A stretch of 64,000 nt of DNA from Variovorax sp. PBL-H6 (lineage in GTDB: Bacteria > Pseudomonadota > Gammaproteobacteria > Burkholderiales > Burkholderiaceae_C). Positions 25,058 to 33,638 of the stretch are shown piece by piece (position 1 is the first letter of the stretch; each line of letters starts with the position of its first letter). The translations under genes were made by a program, and so were the position numbers. The stretch lies in contig NZ_LR594659.1 of the NCBI RefSeq assembly GCF_901827155.1, positions 1,116,001-1,180,000 on the forward strand, in the 5' to 3' direction. The notes beneath the pieces are model-generated. The model was given only the letters and a program-made list of their open reading frames with translations. It did not search any database and was not told the DNA's origin.

Positions 25058-26029
25058 ATGATCATTGCATTCAAGCGCCTGGCGGCCACGGTCGCCCTGG
25101 GGCTCCTGGCCTTCCCGGCGGCTGCACAGGAAATGCAGATACGGCTGGTCACGGCATTCCCTGAGAACACCGCCTGGTCGCAGGAACTCGTGAAGTGGAG
25201 CGAGCGGGTGAACGCGCAGGGCAAGGGGCTTGTCAAGATCAACTTCATCGGCGGCCCGCGGGCGGTCCCGACCTTCGAGATCGGCAATGCGGTGAAAAGC
25301 GGCGTCGTCGACATGGCCTTGAGCCCTGGCGCGTTCTACACGAATGTGTTCCCCGAGGCGGACATGCTCAAGATGGCGCAGATCCCGGTTTCCGAGCAGC
25401 GCAAGAACGGCGCTGTCGACTACATCAACGCGGTCTGGAACGAGAAGGGGAACATGCAGTACCTCGCGCGGATGGTCGAGGGCTACCCGTTCCACATCTT
25501 CCTGTCGAAGAAGATCGACAAGCTGGACCTCACCGGCAAGAAGATTCGCGTATCCCCCGCCATTCGGCCGGCGGTGCAGACGCTGAACGGCAACGTGATC
25601 AATATCCCGCCGGGCGAGATCTACACCGCGTTGGAACGCAGCGTGATCGACGGGTACGGGTGGTCGGTCGGCGGCATCTTCGATCTGAACCTCGCGAGCC
25701 ACACGAAATTCCGCGTCGACCCCGGGTTCTATGACGCTGACGTGTCGTTGATCATGAACCTCGACAAGTGGAGGGCCATGACACCGCAGCAGCGTGAGTT
25801 CATCCAGAAGATGGCCATGGAGGTGGAGGCCAACACTGCCTACTGGCGCAAGGAGGGAGAGGACGAGAAGAAGAAGCAGAATGCTTCGGGCATCCAGCCG
25901 CTGACCTTCAGCGCGACGGACACCGCGAAGTACCTCGACGCCGTGTACGAAGCGGGCTGGGCCGACCTCATCAAGACCAGCCCGGTGCATGGACCGAAGC
26001 TGCGCGCATTGCTGTCCAGGAAGCCGTGA
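25058..26029 (+). CDS. TRAP transporter periplasmic solute-binding subunit (DctP family)
   Basis: The 323-residue protein has a Sec signal peptide ending at AAAQ and a mature part typical of DctP receptors: RLVTAFPENTAWSQELVKW, then GNAVKSGVVDMALSP and TGKKIRVSP. It binds the ligand in the periplasm and hands it to the DctQM permease encoded next. AAAGGAGACAGATC marks the start. The stop overlaps the DctQ start. Operon context points to an aromatic acid or a related oxo acid as ligand. Confidence 0.9.
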   Translation: MIIAFKRLAATVALGLLAFPAAAQEMQIRLVTAFPENTAWSQELVKWSERVNAQGKGLVKINFIGGPRAVPTFEIGNAVKSGVVDMALSPGAFYTNVFPEADMLKMAQIPVSEQRKNGAVDYINAVWNEKGNMQYLARMVEGYPFHIFLSKKIDKLDLTGKKIRVSPAIRPAVQTLNGNVINIPPGEIYTALERSVIDGYGWSVGGIFDLNLASHTKFRVDPGFYDADVSLIMNLDKWRAMTPQQREFIQKMAMEVEANTAYWRKEGEDEKKKQNASGIQPLTFSATDTAKYLDAVYEAGWADLIKTSPVHGPKLRALLSRKP

Positions 26030-26607
26030 GCAGCATGGCCCACCAAGAAGCCTTGGCCGCGCCGGCCGCAGGCCACACCCTGGATACCCTGGCGGCGGCC
26101 TGCGGGCGCCTGTACGAGCTCATGATGTTGGCGGCCTGCCTGCTGCTGCTGGTCATGGTGAGCTCCATCACCCTCGACGTGCTCCTGCGGAACATCGAGA
26201 TACCGGGCCTGCCTCGCGGCTTTCCCGCTTCCAACGACATCTCCGAGTACGCCTTGTACTTCTGCACTCTGCTGGGTGCCCCTTGGCTGCTACGCGCAGG
26301 CCAGCACATTCGCGTCGACATCGTGCTGCGTGCCATTCCGCCCAGGCTTGCCTATGGCTGTGAGTGGCTGTCGGACGTCATGGCCCTCGGGGGCTGCTTC
26401 GTGCTGGCATGGATGGGCGTTGTCATGGCGTTCAAGAGCTATGCAAGCGGCGCGATCCAGATCAAGAGCATCGTCATTCCGGAATGGTGGGTGATGGCGC
26501 CGCTTCCAGTCGTGTTTGCGCTGCTTGCCATCGAGTTTGCATTTCGCATGCGGCGACTGGCGCAGGGTCCCAAGGAGCCGCGTTCCGACGCGGTGTCAGC
26601 AGCATGA
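26026..26607 (+). CDS. TRAP transporter small permease (DctQ family)
   Basis: The 193-residue protein has four hydrophobic segments (about residues 35-60, 75-100, 120-145 and 155-175), the layout of DctQ. YCTLLGAPWLLRAGQHIRVDIV-like sequence in the second segment is typical of the family. The start is a GTG overlapping the DctP stop; an ATG three codons later is an equally good choice. The stop overlaps the DctM start. Confidence 0.85.
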   Translation: MSSMAHQEALAAPAAGHTLDTLAAACGRLYELMMLAACLLLLVMVSSITLDVLLRNIEIPGLPRGFPASNDISEYALYFCTLLGAPWLLRAGQHIRVDIVLRAIPPRLAYGCEWLSDVMALGGCFVLAWMGVVMAFKSYASGAIQIKSIVIPEWWVMAPLPVVFALLAIEFAFRMRRLAQGPKEPRSDAVSAA

Positions 26608-27920
26608 GTGCCTGGATCCTTCCTGCGTGGCTGCTCCTCGGCGGGTCCACGTTGCTTCTCTTCGTCGGCCTGCCGGTGGCGTTCGCCTTCCTGGTCACCA
26701 ACCTGCTCGGCGCCTGGATCTATCTGGGCGGTGAGGCTGGACTGGGGCAGCTGGTGCGCAACAGCGTCGTTGCAGTGACCAGCTTCTCGTTGACGCCGAT
26801 TCCGCTGTTCATTCTCATGGGCGAGATCCTCTTCCACACCGGCTTGGCGGTGAAGGTGATCGAGGGCGTCGAGCGGCTGATCACGGGCGTGCCGGGCCGG
26901 CTGGCGGTCGTGGCGGTGGTTGCCGGAACCGTGTTCTCCGCAATCTCCGGGTCGACGATTGCCACCACGGCGATGTTGGGCTCCCTGATGGTGCCCGTCA
27001 TGTTGCAGCGGGGGTATCACCCGACCATGGCCACCGGCCCCATCATGGCAATTGGCGCGGTCGACATGCTGATCCCGCCGAGCGCGCTTTCGGTGCTTCT
27101 GGGAAGCCTCGCGAACATCTCGATCTCGGGGCTTCTGATTGGCGGGATCGTCCCCGGCGTCCTGCTTTCGATCGGCTTCGTCGCCTGGATCGTGCTGCGC
27201 TCCGCGATGAATCCATCCCTGGCACCGGCCACCGAATTCAAGCACTTCCACGGGTGGGAACGATTCGAGCCGTTCTTCCAGTACGTGCTGCCGCTGCTCT
27301 CGATTTTCGGAGTGGTCGTCGGTGCCATGGTGGCGGGCTGGTCCACGCCGACCGAGAGCGCAGCGCTGGGGGTGGTCGCGACCCTGGTCATCGCCCTGGC
27401 TTACCGAGCGCTGTCCATGGAAGCGCTGATGAAGTCGCTGCGTGGGACGATCGGAATCTCGGGAATGATCCTGCTGATCATCATGGGCGCGACCACCTTC
27501 GCGCAGATCCTCACCTTCTCCGGTGCGTCCAATGGCATCGTCGAGGCGATCACCGGCACCGGACTGGGACCGATGGCGATCATCGCGGGGATGATGCTGA
27601 TCCTGATCTTCCTGGGCATCTTCGTCGACCAGGTGAGCATGATGCTCATCACGATCCCCATCTTCATGCCGATCGTCCAGAAGCTCGGGGTCGATCCGAT
27701 CTGGTTCGGAATCATGTTTCTCATGTGCATGCAGATGGGCCTGCTGCTGCCCCCGCACGGCCTGCTTCTGATGACCATGAAGGGCGTCGCGCCGTCGAGT
27801 GTGAGCATGGCCCACATCTTCCGCGCAGTCGTGCCTTACGTTGCGATGAGCGTGTTGCTGCTCGCCGCCATGTTCTTCTTCCCACCCCTAGCCACCTGGC
27901 TGCCAGGAATCATCAAATGA
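26604..27920 (+). CDS. TRAP transporter large permease (DctM family)
   Basis: The 438-residue membrane protein has about twelve hydrophobic helices and DctM landmarks: LTPIPLFILMGEILFHTG, FSAISGSTIATTAMLGSLMVP and TPTESAALGVV. It uses the Na+ or H+ gradient to import the solute bound by DctP. The stop overlaps the next gene's start, so the transporter and the aryl-acid ligase are made together. Confidence 0.92.
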   Translation: MSAWILPAWLLLGGSTLLLFVGLPVAFAFLVTNLLGAWIYLGGEAGLGQLVRNSVVAVTSFSLTPIPLFILMGEILFHTGLAVKVIEGVERLITGVPGRLAVVAVVAGTVFSAISGSTIATTAMLGSLMVPVMLQRGYHPTMATGPIMAIGAVDMLIPPSALSVLLGSLANISISGLLIGGIVPGVLLSIGFVAWIVLRSAMNPSLAPATEFKHFHGWERFEPFFQYVLPLLSIFGVVVGAMVAGWSTPTESAALGVVATLVIALAYRALSMEALMKSLRGTIGISGMILLIIMGATTFAQILTFSGASNGIVEAITGTGLGPMAIIAGMMLILIFLGIFVDQVSMMLITIPIFMPIVQKLGVDPIWFGIMFLMCMQMGLLLPPHGLLLMTMKGVAPSSVSMAHIFRAVVPYVAMSVLLLAAMFFFPPLATWLPGIIK

Positions 27921-29581
27921 GCGGAATCGAAACCCGCCCCCGGCTTCCGCTGCCCGAGGTCGTCTACACGCCTGCGGCGCAGGCCGAGCGGTACCTTCGA
28001 GAAGGCGCTTGGCGGCCGATCACCATCGGGAACGCATTGCGGCAAGCCGCTCGTGAGTTTCCGCAGAGAACTGCCTACGTCTGCGATGACCGTCGCATCA
28101 GCTTCGCCGAGGTGGACGAGAAGAGCTCGCGGCTCGCGGCAGGTCTGCACGCCTTGGGGCTTCGGCCCGGAGATCGCGCGCTCTTCCAGATGGGAACCGA
28201 CATCAAGACGGCGCTGGCGCTCTTCGGCTGCTTCAAGGCCGGCGTGCTGCCGGTATGCACCATCCCGCAGTACCGCTCCGTGGAGATCTCTGCCTTGGCC
28301 CAGGTGACTCGACCCCGCGCATTCTTCGTGCAGGCCGACGTTTCGCCCAACTTCGACCAGGTGGGCTTCGCCGCCGAGATGGCCGAGGCGCACCACATCC
28401 CGCACTTGCTGGTGAGCGGCGGACATGCGAGCTCGCCCGGGTGCAGCATCGAATCGCTGATGGCGCAGCATCCGTCAGGGGCGCCGCCGGAGGAGTGGAA
28501 CCATTGCGATGTGGCGGCTTTGCAGCTGTCGGGTGGTTCTACGGGCGTGCCCAAGGTCATTCCCCGATACCACGGTGAATACCTCGCGCACACCAAGGCG
28601 TGGTGCGACCACTTCGGGTGCGGCGATGGGGATGTCGGGATCTGGGCGCTTCCCATGCTGCACAACGCCGGGATGATGTTCTCGCTGTTGCGCTCCGTGC
28701 TGTATGGCGCCACGACCGTGCTGATGCCGAAATGGGATGTCGCGCGCTTCTTTTCGCTGATGGAACGCGAGCGCGTGCAGCACGCGTTCACGATCGGGCC
28801 GCATGCGCCATCGATTGCCGGTTTTCCCGGCGCAGCGAATCATGACCTTTCCTCGCTGAAACTCACGCTGACGCTCATTGGCGCGGAGCCGATCGAGCGC
28901 GGCACGGCGCGCCCGGCGACGAACATGTACGGCATCACCGAGGGCCTTGTGCTGGCCAGCGCACCCCATTTCCCGCCCGCCGTCCGGCACGGCTCGATCG
29001 GGACGGCTTGCTGGGAGCACGACGAAGTTCGCATTCTTGAGCCTGGAACGGAGAAGGAGGTTCCTTTGGGCGAATCCGGGGAGCTGTGCTTCCGCGGTCC
29101 GTCGTCCCTGCGGGGCTACTACGCCGCCCCTGAAATCACGGCCGCATCCATGACTTCCGACGGATTTTTCCGGACTGCAGACATGGTCCGCGCCTGCCGT
29201 GAAGGCCAACTGACCGTCTACCAGTTCGAAGGGCGCATGCGCGACAACATCAATCGCGGCGGCGAGAAGTTCGGCACAGAGGACATCGAACTGCTGCTCG
29301 CGCGGCATCCGCAGATCGCGGACGGAAAAGTTGTTGCCATGCCAGACCCGATCTATGGCGAGAAGGCGTGCGCCTACCTGATCCCGCGGGAGGGTGCTGC
29401 CCTCCCGTCGGTGCCGGAGCTTGCGGCGTTTCTCGTTTCACGCGGGCTCGCCAAGTACAAGTGCCCCGAGCACATCGAGGCGGTCAGCACCTTCCCGATC
29501 ACGCGTGTGGGAAAACTCGACCGGCAGCAGATGCGCCAGGCGATTGCCGAGAAGCTCGCAGGCGAGACCCAGGGGGGCTAA
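27917..29581 (+). CDS. Aryl-acid AMP/CoA ligase, EntE/salicylate-activating-like
   Basis: The 554-residue ANL enzyme has the P-loop LQLSGGSTGVPKVIPRYH, closest in form to EntE/DhbE-type (2,3-dihydroxybenzoate or salicylate) ligases rather than fatty acyl ligases. NMYGITEG is the A5 motif, DGFFRTADMVRA and GRMRDNINRGGEKF form the hinge region, and FPITRVGKLDRQQMR carries the catalytic Lys. It should activate an aromatic carboxylate. The thioesterase, FAD hydroxylase and gentisate dioxygenase downstream suggest activation of salicylate or a close analogue, as in the known salicylyl-CoA route. Confidence 0.85.
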   Translation: MSGIETRPRLPLPEVVYTPAAQAERYLREGAWRPITIGNALRQAAREFPQRTAYVCDDRRISFAEVDEKSSRLAAGLHALGLRPGDRALFQMGTDIKTALALFGCFKAGVLPVCTIPQYRSVEISALAQVTRPRAFFVQADVSPNFDQVGFAAEMAEAHHIPHLLVSGGHASSPGCSIESLMAQHPSGAPPEEWNHCDVAALQLSGGSTGVPKVIPRYHGEYLAHTKAWCDHFGCGDGDVGIWALPMLHNAGMMFSLLRSVLYGATTVLMPKWDVARFFSLMERERVQHAFTIGPHAPSIAGFPGAANHDLSSLKLTLTLIGAEPIERGTARPATNMYGITEGLVLASAPHFPPAVRHGSIGTACWEHDEVRILEPGTEKEVPLGESGELCFRGPSSLRGYYAAPEITAASMTSDGFFRTADMVRACREGQLTVYQFEGRMRDNINRGGEKFGTEDIELLLARHPQIADGKVVAMPDPIYGEKACAYLIPREGAALPSVPELAAFLVSRGLAKYKCPEHIEAVSTFPITRVGKLDRQQMRQAIAEKLAGETQGG

Positions 29582-29589
29582 GCAGCGTC

Positions 29590-30057
29590 ATGCGCCACTA
29601 CACCTATGACCGCCGCTTGAACTGGAGCGAATGTGATCCGGGCGGGATCATTTTTTTCCCGCACTACGCGCGATGGATGGTCGACGGCCTGAACGAGATG
29701 TTCCTCAGCCTCGGGATCGATCCGAACGCGCCGACGGGCGGCAACGCCTTGGGCGGCCTGCCCGTACTCGGTCTTTCGATGAAGTTCTTGAGCGCGCCCG
29801 CTCTGCACGACACCGTGAGCCACCACATCACCGTGACAAAGGTCGGCGGCAAATCGATGGCATTCCAGCATCGATTCTTGCGCGGCGACGAGTTGCTGAT
29901 GGAGGCGGAAGAGACGCGTGTATGGGCGGAGCACCCGCTCGGCAACCCACGCGCCTTGCGCACCCTGCAAGTGCCGGAGCACGTGCGGGCCTTGCTGCAG
30001 CAAGGCGCCGGAGATGCTGGGCAGATTGACAACCGAACGAGCAAGGGAAACGAATGA
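29590..30057 (+). CDS. Hot-dog fold acyl-CoA thioesterase (4HBT family)
   Basis: The 155-residue protein has the 4-hydroxybenzoyl-CoA thioesterase signature WSECDPGGIIFFPHYARWMVDG, with the catalytic Asp in ECDPGG. In this operon it would release the hydroxylated aromatic acid from CoA, for example gentisyl-CoA to gentisate, before ring cleavage. It starts 8 nt after the ligase, and its stop overlaps the monooxygenase start. Confidence 0.88.
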   Translation: MRHYTYDRRLNWSECDPGGIIFFPHYARWMVDGLNEMFLSLGIDPNAPTGGNALGGLPVLGLSMKFLSAPALHDTVSHHITVTKVGGKSMAFQHRFLRGDELLMEAEETRVWAEHPLGNPRALRTLQVPEHVRALLQQGAGDAGQIDNRTSKGNE

Positions 30058-31190
30058 TGAAGGTCAAGATCCTCGGTGGAGGTCCGGCGGGCCTCTACGC
30101 CGCCTACCGCATCCGGTGCGAACTGCCCGATGCCGACGTGATGGTGTACGAGCAGAACGACTCGCAAACGACCTTTGGCTTCGGCGTGGTGTTTTCTGAC
30201 AAGGCGCTGGAGTTCCTCGGCGCGGAAGATTCGCAGACACTGGCTCTCATCACCGCGGGCCTCGAGAAGTGGAGTGATATCGAGCTGCGCGTGCACGGCG
30301 AACGTATCCGGATCGATGGCGTCGGGTTCACTGCCATCGCACGCTTGCGCCTGCTCGAGATCTTGCGCCAGCGCGCGCTATCCGTTGGGGCGAAGCTGAT
30401 CAACAGCCACTTGGTGCGCGACATGGCAGAACTGGAGGATGCCGACCTGGTGATCGGCGCCGACGGCGTCAACTCGTTGGTGCGCAAGTCACACGAGGCG
30501 GAGTTCGGCACGGAGGTCACGCTGTTGAACAACCGGTTCGCGTGGTTCGCTGCAACGCGCCCTTTTGATTTCCTGACGCAGACCTTCAAGGAGCTCGGAC
30601 AGGGCAGCATCAACGCGCACCACTACCGCTACACGCCTTCGATGAGCACCTTTCTGGTAGAGGTGAATGCCCGTACCTTCGAGCGCGTGGGCTTCGACCG
30701 CATGACCGAAGACGAGTCCCGTGCGTATTGTGAGGACGTCTTCTCCGAGGAGCTCGATGGTGCCAGGCTGGTGACCAACAAGTCGCTATGGCGACGCTTC
30801 CCGGTGATCAGCAACAAGCGCTGGTCCGTCGGCAATCGGGTGCTGGTCGGTGATGCGCTTCGTACCGCCCACTTCTCCATCGGCTCGGGAACGCGGCTGG
30901 CGCTCGAAGACGTCCAGGCACTCGCGCATGCGCTGGCCGACCATCCGCGCAACGTTCAGGATGCGCTCGCTGCGTTCGAGGCACAGCGGCGACCTATCGT
31001 GGACAAGCTCGCGGCAGCGGCCACGCGCAGCGCGACCTGGTACGACAGCTTCGCGGAGCACCTGAAGTTGCCGGCCTGGGAATTTGCCATGAACTACATC
31101 GGCCGGTCCGGGCGGATCGACACCGAACGTCTGAGGGCGATGTCACCGCGCTTCGTCGAGGGATACGAGGCTTGGCGGAAGGCGGCCTGA
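30054..31190 (+). CDS. FAD-dependent monooxygenase, salicylyl-CoA 5-hydroxylase-like
   Basis: The 378-residue flavoprotein begins MMKVKILGGGPAGLYAAY (FAD GxGxxG-type loop, 8-13), continues with TTFGFGVVFSD, and has NRVLVGDALRTAHFSIGSGTRLALED, the second FAD motif of group A hydroxylases. TFGFGVVFSDKAL is characteristic of enzymes acting on aromatic CoA thioesters (salicylyl-CoA 5-hydroxylase, 2-aminobenzoyl-CoA monooxygenase). Here the hydroxylase stands alone, without the reductase half found in bifunctional relatives. It probably adds the 5-hydroxyl to a 2-substituted benzoyl-CoA. Confidence 0.85.
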   Translation: MMKVKILGGGPAGLYAAYRIRCELPDADVMVYEQNDSQTTFGFGVVFSDKALEFLGAEDSQTLALITAGLEKWSDIELRVHGERIRIDGVGFTAIARLRLLEILRQRALSVGAKLINSHLVRDMAELEDADLVIGADGVNSLVRKSHEAEFGTEVTLLNNRFAWFAATRPFDFLTQTFKELGQGSINAHHYRYTPSMSTFLVEVNARTFERVGFDRMTEDESRAYCEDVFSEELDGARLVTNKSLWRRFPVISNKRWSVGNRVLVGDALRTAHFSIGSGTRLALEDVQALAHALADHPRNVQDALAAFEAQRRPIVDKLAAAATRSATWYDSFAEHLKLPAWEFAMNYIGRSGRIDTERLRAMSPRFVEGYEAWRKAA

Positions 31191-31217
31191 CCAGGGACAT
31201 CAACCGAGGAAATCAAC

Positions 31218-32264
31218 ATGAATGACAGTGGAACGTCGCAAGCCGACCACGCTGCGCGCGAGCGCTACTACGACGAAATCCGGCCGTTGAACCTCGCTCC
31301 GCTATGGAGCGTGCTGAAAGGCCTTGTCCCTGCCCAGCCGGTACCCGAGGCCGAGCCATGCAAGTGGGCTTGGGACGAGGTGTATCCGCAACTGCTGCGC
31401 GCAGGCGGGCTCATCTCTGCGGAGGAGGCCGAACGCAGGGTCCTGGTGCTGGAGAATCCTGGCTTGCCGGGCAAGTCGAAGATCACCGACACGCTCTACG
31501 GAGGGCTGCAACTGATCCTGCCGGGCGAGACGGCGCCGGCGCACCGGCATACCCAGTCGGCGCTGCGCTTTGTCCTCCACGGATCGGGCGCGTACACCGC
31601 GGTCGATGGTGAAAAGACTCCGATGGAGCGCGGCGATTTCATCATCACGCCGCATTGGACCTGGCATGACCACGGGCACGAAGGCAGCGAGCCCGTGGTG
31701 TGGCTTGACGGGCTGGACGTTCCACTCGTCTCGTTCCTGCGAACCGGCTTCCGTGAGGAATACACGCAGAAGGCGCAGACCACATTCCAGGCAGCAGGCG
31801 AGAGCGCGGCGCGCTTTAGCTCCGGCCTGCTTCCGCTGGACTATGTCCCTCGCGGACTCACCTCGCCGCTATTCAGCTACCCCTACGCGCGCTCGCGAGA
31901 AGCCATCGAGGTGCAGGCGCGTTCCGCGCCGCCCGATCCGCACCTGGGTGTATGCCTGCGCTATGTGAACCCGGTCACGGGAGGCTGGACGATGCCGACG
32001 ATTGGCACGGTGCTGCGCTACTACCCCCAAGGTTTCACGACGAGGCCTTACCGCTCGACCGACAGCACGGTCCTCGTCGGCCTCGAAGGCGAGGCCGAGA
32101 TCCGGGTGTCCGGGACCACCCTGAGGATCGGCCCGAATGACATCGCCGTCGTACCGGGCTGGAGCGAGTGGACCGTCGCGGCGCAGCAGGACGCAGTTGT
32201 CTTCAGCTACTCCGATCGCCCCGTGCACGAAAAGCTCGGGCTCTTGCGCGAACTCCGCGGCTGA
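31218..32264 (+). CDS. Gentisate 1,2-dioxygenase
   Basis: The 348-residue protein is a bicupin. The first cupin holds the iron ligands in APAHRHTQSALRFVLHG and the later His in PHWTWHDHGHEG. A second cupin-like module near the C-terminus (RSTDSTVLVGLEGEAEIRVSG) lacks the His set, as usual for this family. It cleaves gentisate between C1 and C2 to maleylpyruvate with Fe2+ and O2. Activity on a substituted gentisate or 1-hydroxy-2-naphthoate cannot be excluded. Confidence 0.9.
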   Translation: MNDSGTSQADHAARERYYDEIRPLNLAPLWSVLKGLVPAQPVPEAEPCKWAWDEVYPQLLRAGGLISAEEAERRVLVLENPGLPGKSKITDTLYGGLQLILPGETAPAHRHTQSALRFVLHGSGAYTAVDGEKTPMERGDFIITPHWTWHDHGHEGSEPVVWLDGLDVPLVSFLRTGFREEYTQKAQTTFQAAGESAARFSSGLLPLDYVPRGLTSPLFSYPYARSREAIEVQARSAPPDPHLGVCLRYVNPVTGGWTMPTIGTVLRYYPQGFTTRPYRSTDSTVLVGLEGEAEIRVSGTTLRIGPNDIAVVPGWSEWTVAAQQDAVVFSYSDRPVHEKLGLLRELRG

Positions 32265-32295
32265 GCAAGCCGCTTCAACCTGAAGAACCTGTTTC

Positions 32296-33150
32296 ATGAA
32301 ACTCTGCCTATTCAACGACTGCAGGATCGGCATCGCTGTTGAGGAAGACGTGGTCGACGTCACCGAAGCGTTTGCGGCTGTCCCGAAGCCAACCTGGCCG
32401 TACCCGCAGTCCGACTGGGTGATCCAGCATTTCGACGATGTGCGCGGCAAGGTCGAGGAGCTGTCCCGGACCAGCGCGCGCACGCCCTTGTCGGAGGTGA
32501 GCTTGCGCTCCCCGGTGGCGAACCCGGGCAAGATCATCGGCGCGCCGATCAATTACAAGGACCACATTGCGGAGGCCAACGCCGACGCACAGATCAACCA
32601 CGGCAAGACGTTCACCGAACTGGACCAATTCGGCCTGTTCTTGAAGGCGAACAGCTCGCTCATCGGGTGCAGCCAGGAAATCGAGATTCCTTTCGCTGAT
32701 CGCCGCACGGACCATGAGGTCGAACTCGCGGTCGTCATTGGCCGCAAGGCCAAACGCGTGTCTCGGGAAGAAGCATTGGACTACGTGTTCGGCTACACGA
32801 TCGGCCTCGACATGACCGTGCGTGGCCCGGAGTTCCCGACCTATCGCAAGTCCCCCGACACCTTTTGCGTGCTCGGCCCGTGGATTGTCACGAAGGACGA
32901 GATCGCCGACCCGAACGTGCTGGACTTGAGCATCCGTGTGAATCAGGAGGTGAAGCAGGCCTCGAACACGAAGTACCTGATCTTCGACGTGCAGCGCCTC
33001 ATCGAGTACGCCTCGGCCATCTATACGCTGAACCCGGGGGACGTGATCATGACCGGCACGCCTGCGGGGGTGGGGCCGGTCGTGCCCGGCGACGTTCTGG
33101 AGGCGTCGATTCCGGAAATCGGGGGCATGACCGTGCGCGTTGCGCACTGA
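32296..33150 (+). CDS. Fumarylacetoacetate hydrolase family, likely fumaryl/maleylpyruvate hydrolase
   Basis: The 284-residue protein has the FAH family core: GKIIGAPINYKDH, the metal-site acidic residues in DRRTDHEVELAVVIG, GYTIGLDMTVRG and DVIMTGTPAGVGPV. It would split the ring-opened product into pyruvate and fumarate or maleate. No maleylpyruvate isomerase gene lies nearby, so it may act directly on maleylpyruvate. It is the last gene of the operon, with no downstream hairpin seen. Confidence 0.88.
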   Translation: MKLCLFNDCRIGIAVEEDVVDVTEAFAAVPKPTWPYPQSDWVIQHFDDVRGKVEELSRTSARTPLSEVSLRSPVANPGKIIGAPINYKDHIAEANADAQINHGKTFTELDQFGLFLKANSSLIGCSQEIEIPFADRRTDHEVELAVVIGRKAKRVSREEALDYVFGYTIGLDMTVRGPEFPTYRKSPDTFCVLGPWIVTKDEIADPNVLDLSIRVNQEVKQASNTKYLIFDVQRLIEYASAIYTLNPGDVIMTGTPAGVGPVVPGDVLEASIPEIGGMTVRVAH

Positions 33151-33301
33151 GGAGATGCAGGAAGAGCACCAGGTGCATGCCCATCTGCGCAACGGCCAAG
33201 ACCGACAGCGCGATGGGAATGCCGGGCGTCCATACCAGCGTGATCCTTGCGAGATAGGAAAACACCGCCGTCAGCAGCCCCGGCGTTGCCTGGCCTCCCC
33301 A
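33143..33301 (-). pseudogene. Remnant of cytochrome o ubiquinol oxidase subunit IV (cyoD-like)
   Basis: On the minus strand a frame reads TPGLLTAVFSYLARITLVW followed by LAVAQMGMHLVLFLHL, closely resembling the second half of CyoD, the small membrane subunit of bo3-type oxidases. It has no start codon, no ribosome binding site and no oxidase neighbours, and the CyoD likeness stops where the convergent FAH gene begins. It is a gene fragment left by rearrangement. Confidence 0.5.
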
Positions 33302-33638
33302 CGACACCGAGCATGGCCCACTGCAAAGATTGCTGCAATTTCTACGGCTTGCCTGATGCCCAGCCGAGTCACACGCGGCCTGCACATTCACTGGTGAACC
33401 GAATGCCTGATCGCGTTGCCGTGGTCCGAATCGTCCCTCCCGAAGTGATGAAATTCCCCATCGGTTTGCGCGAGGGCAACAAGTTCTGTTTGCACGGTCG
33501 TGTGCGAAATTTCAAATCTCGCGAGAGTCCTCGCCAACCAGCTCCGGGAGCGGCGCACTGACGCCTTGTCAGGCACGCCATTTGCCGAACGCAGCGACTC
33601 ACACGATTCAGGTGATCTGAAGGTGAAAGGGCGCGTTC
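33302..33638. other. Gene-free stretch before the BCCT transporter
   Basis: About 340 nt hold no coding frame I can support and no clear repeat. It probably contains the promoter of the BCCT gene. TTGTCA at about 33568 is a candidate -35, but no convincing -10 follows. Confidence 0.4.
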
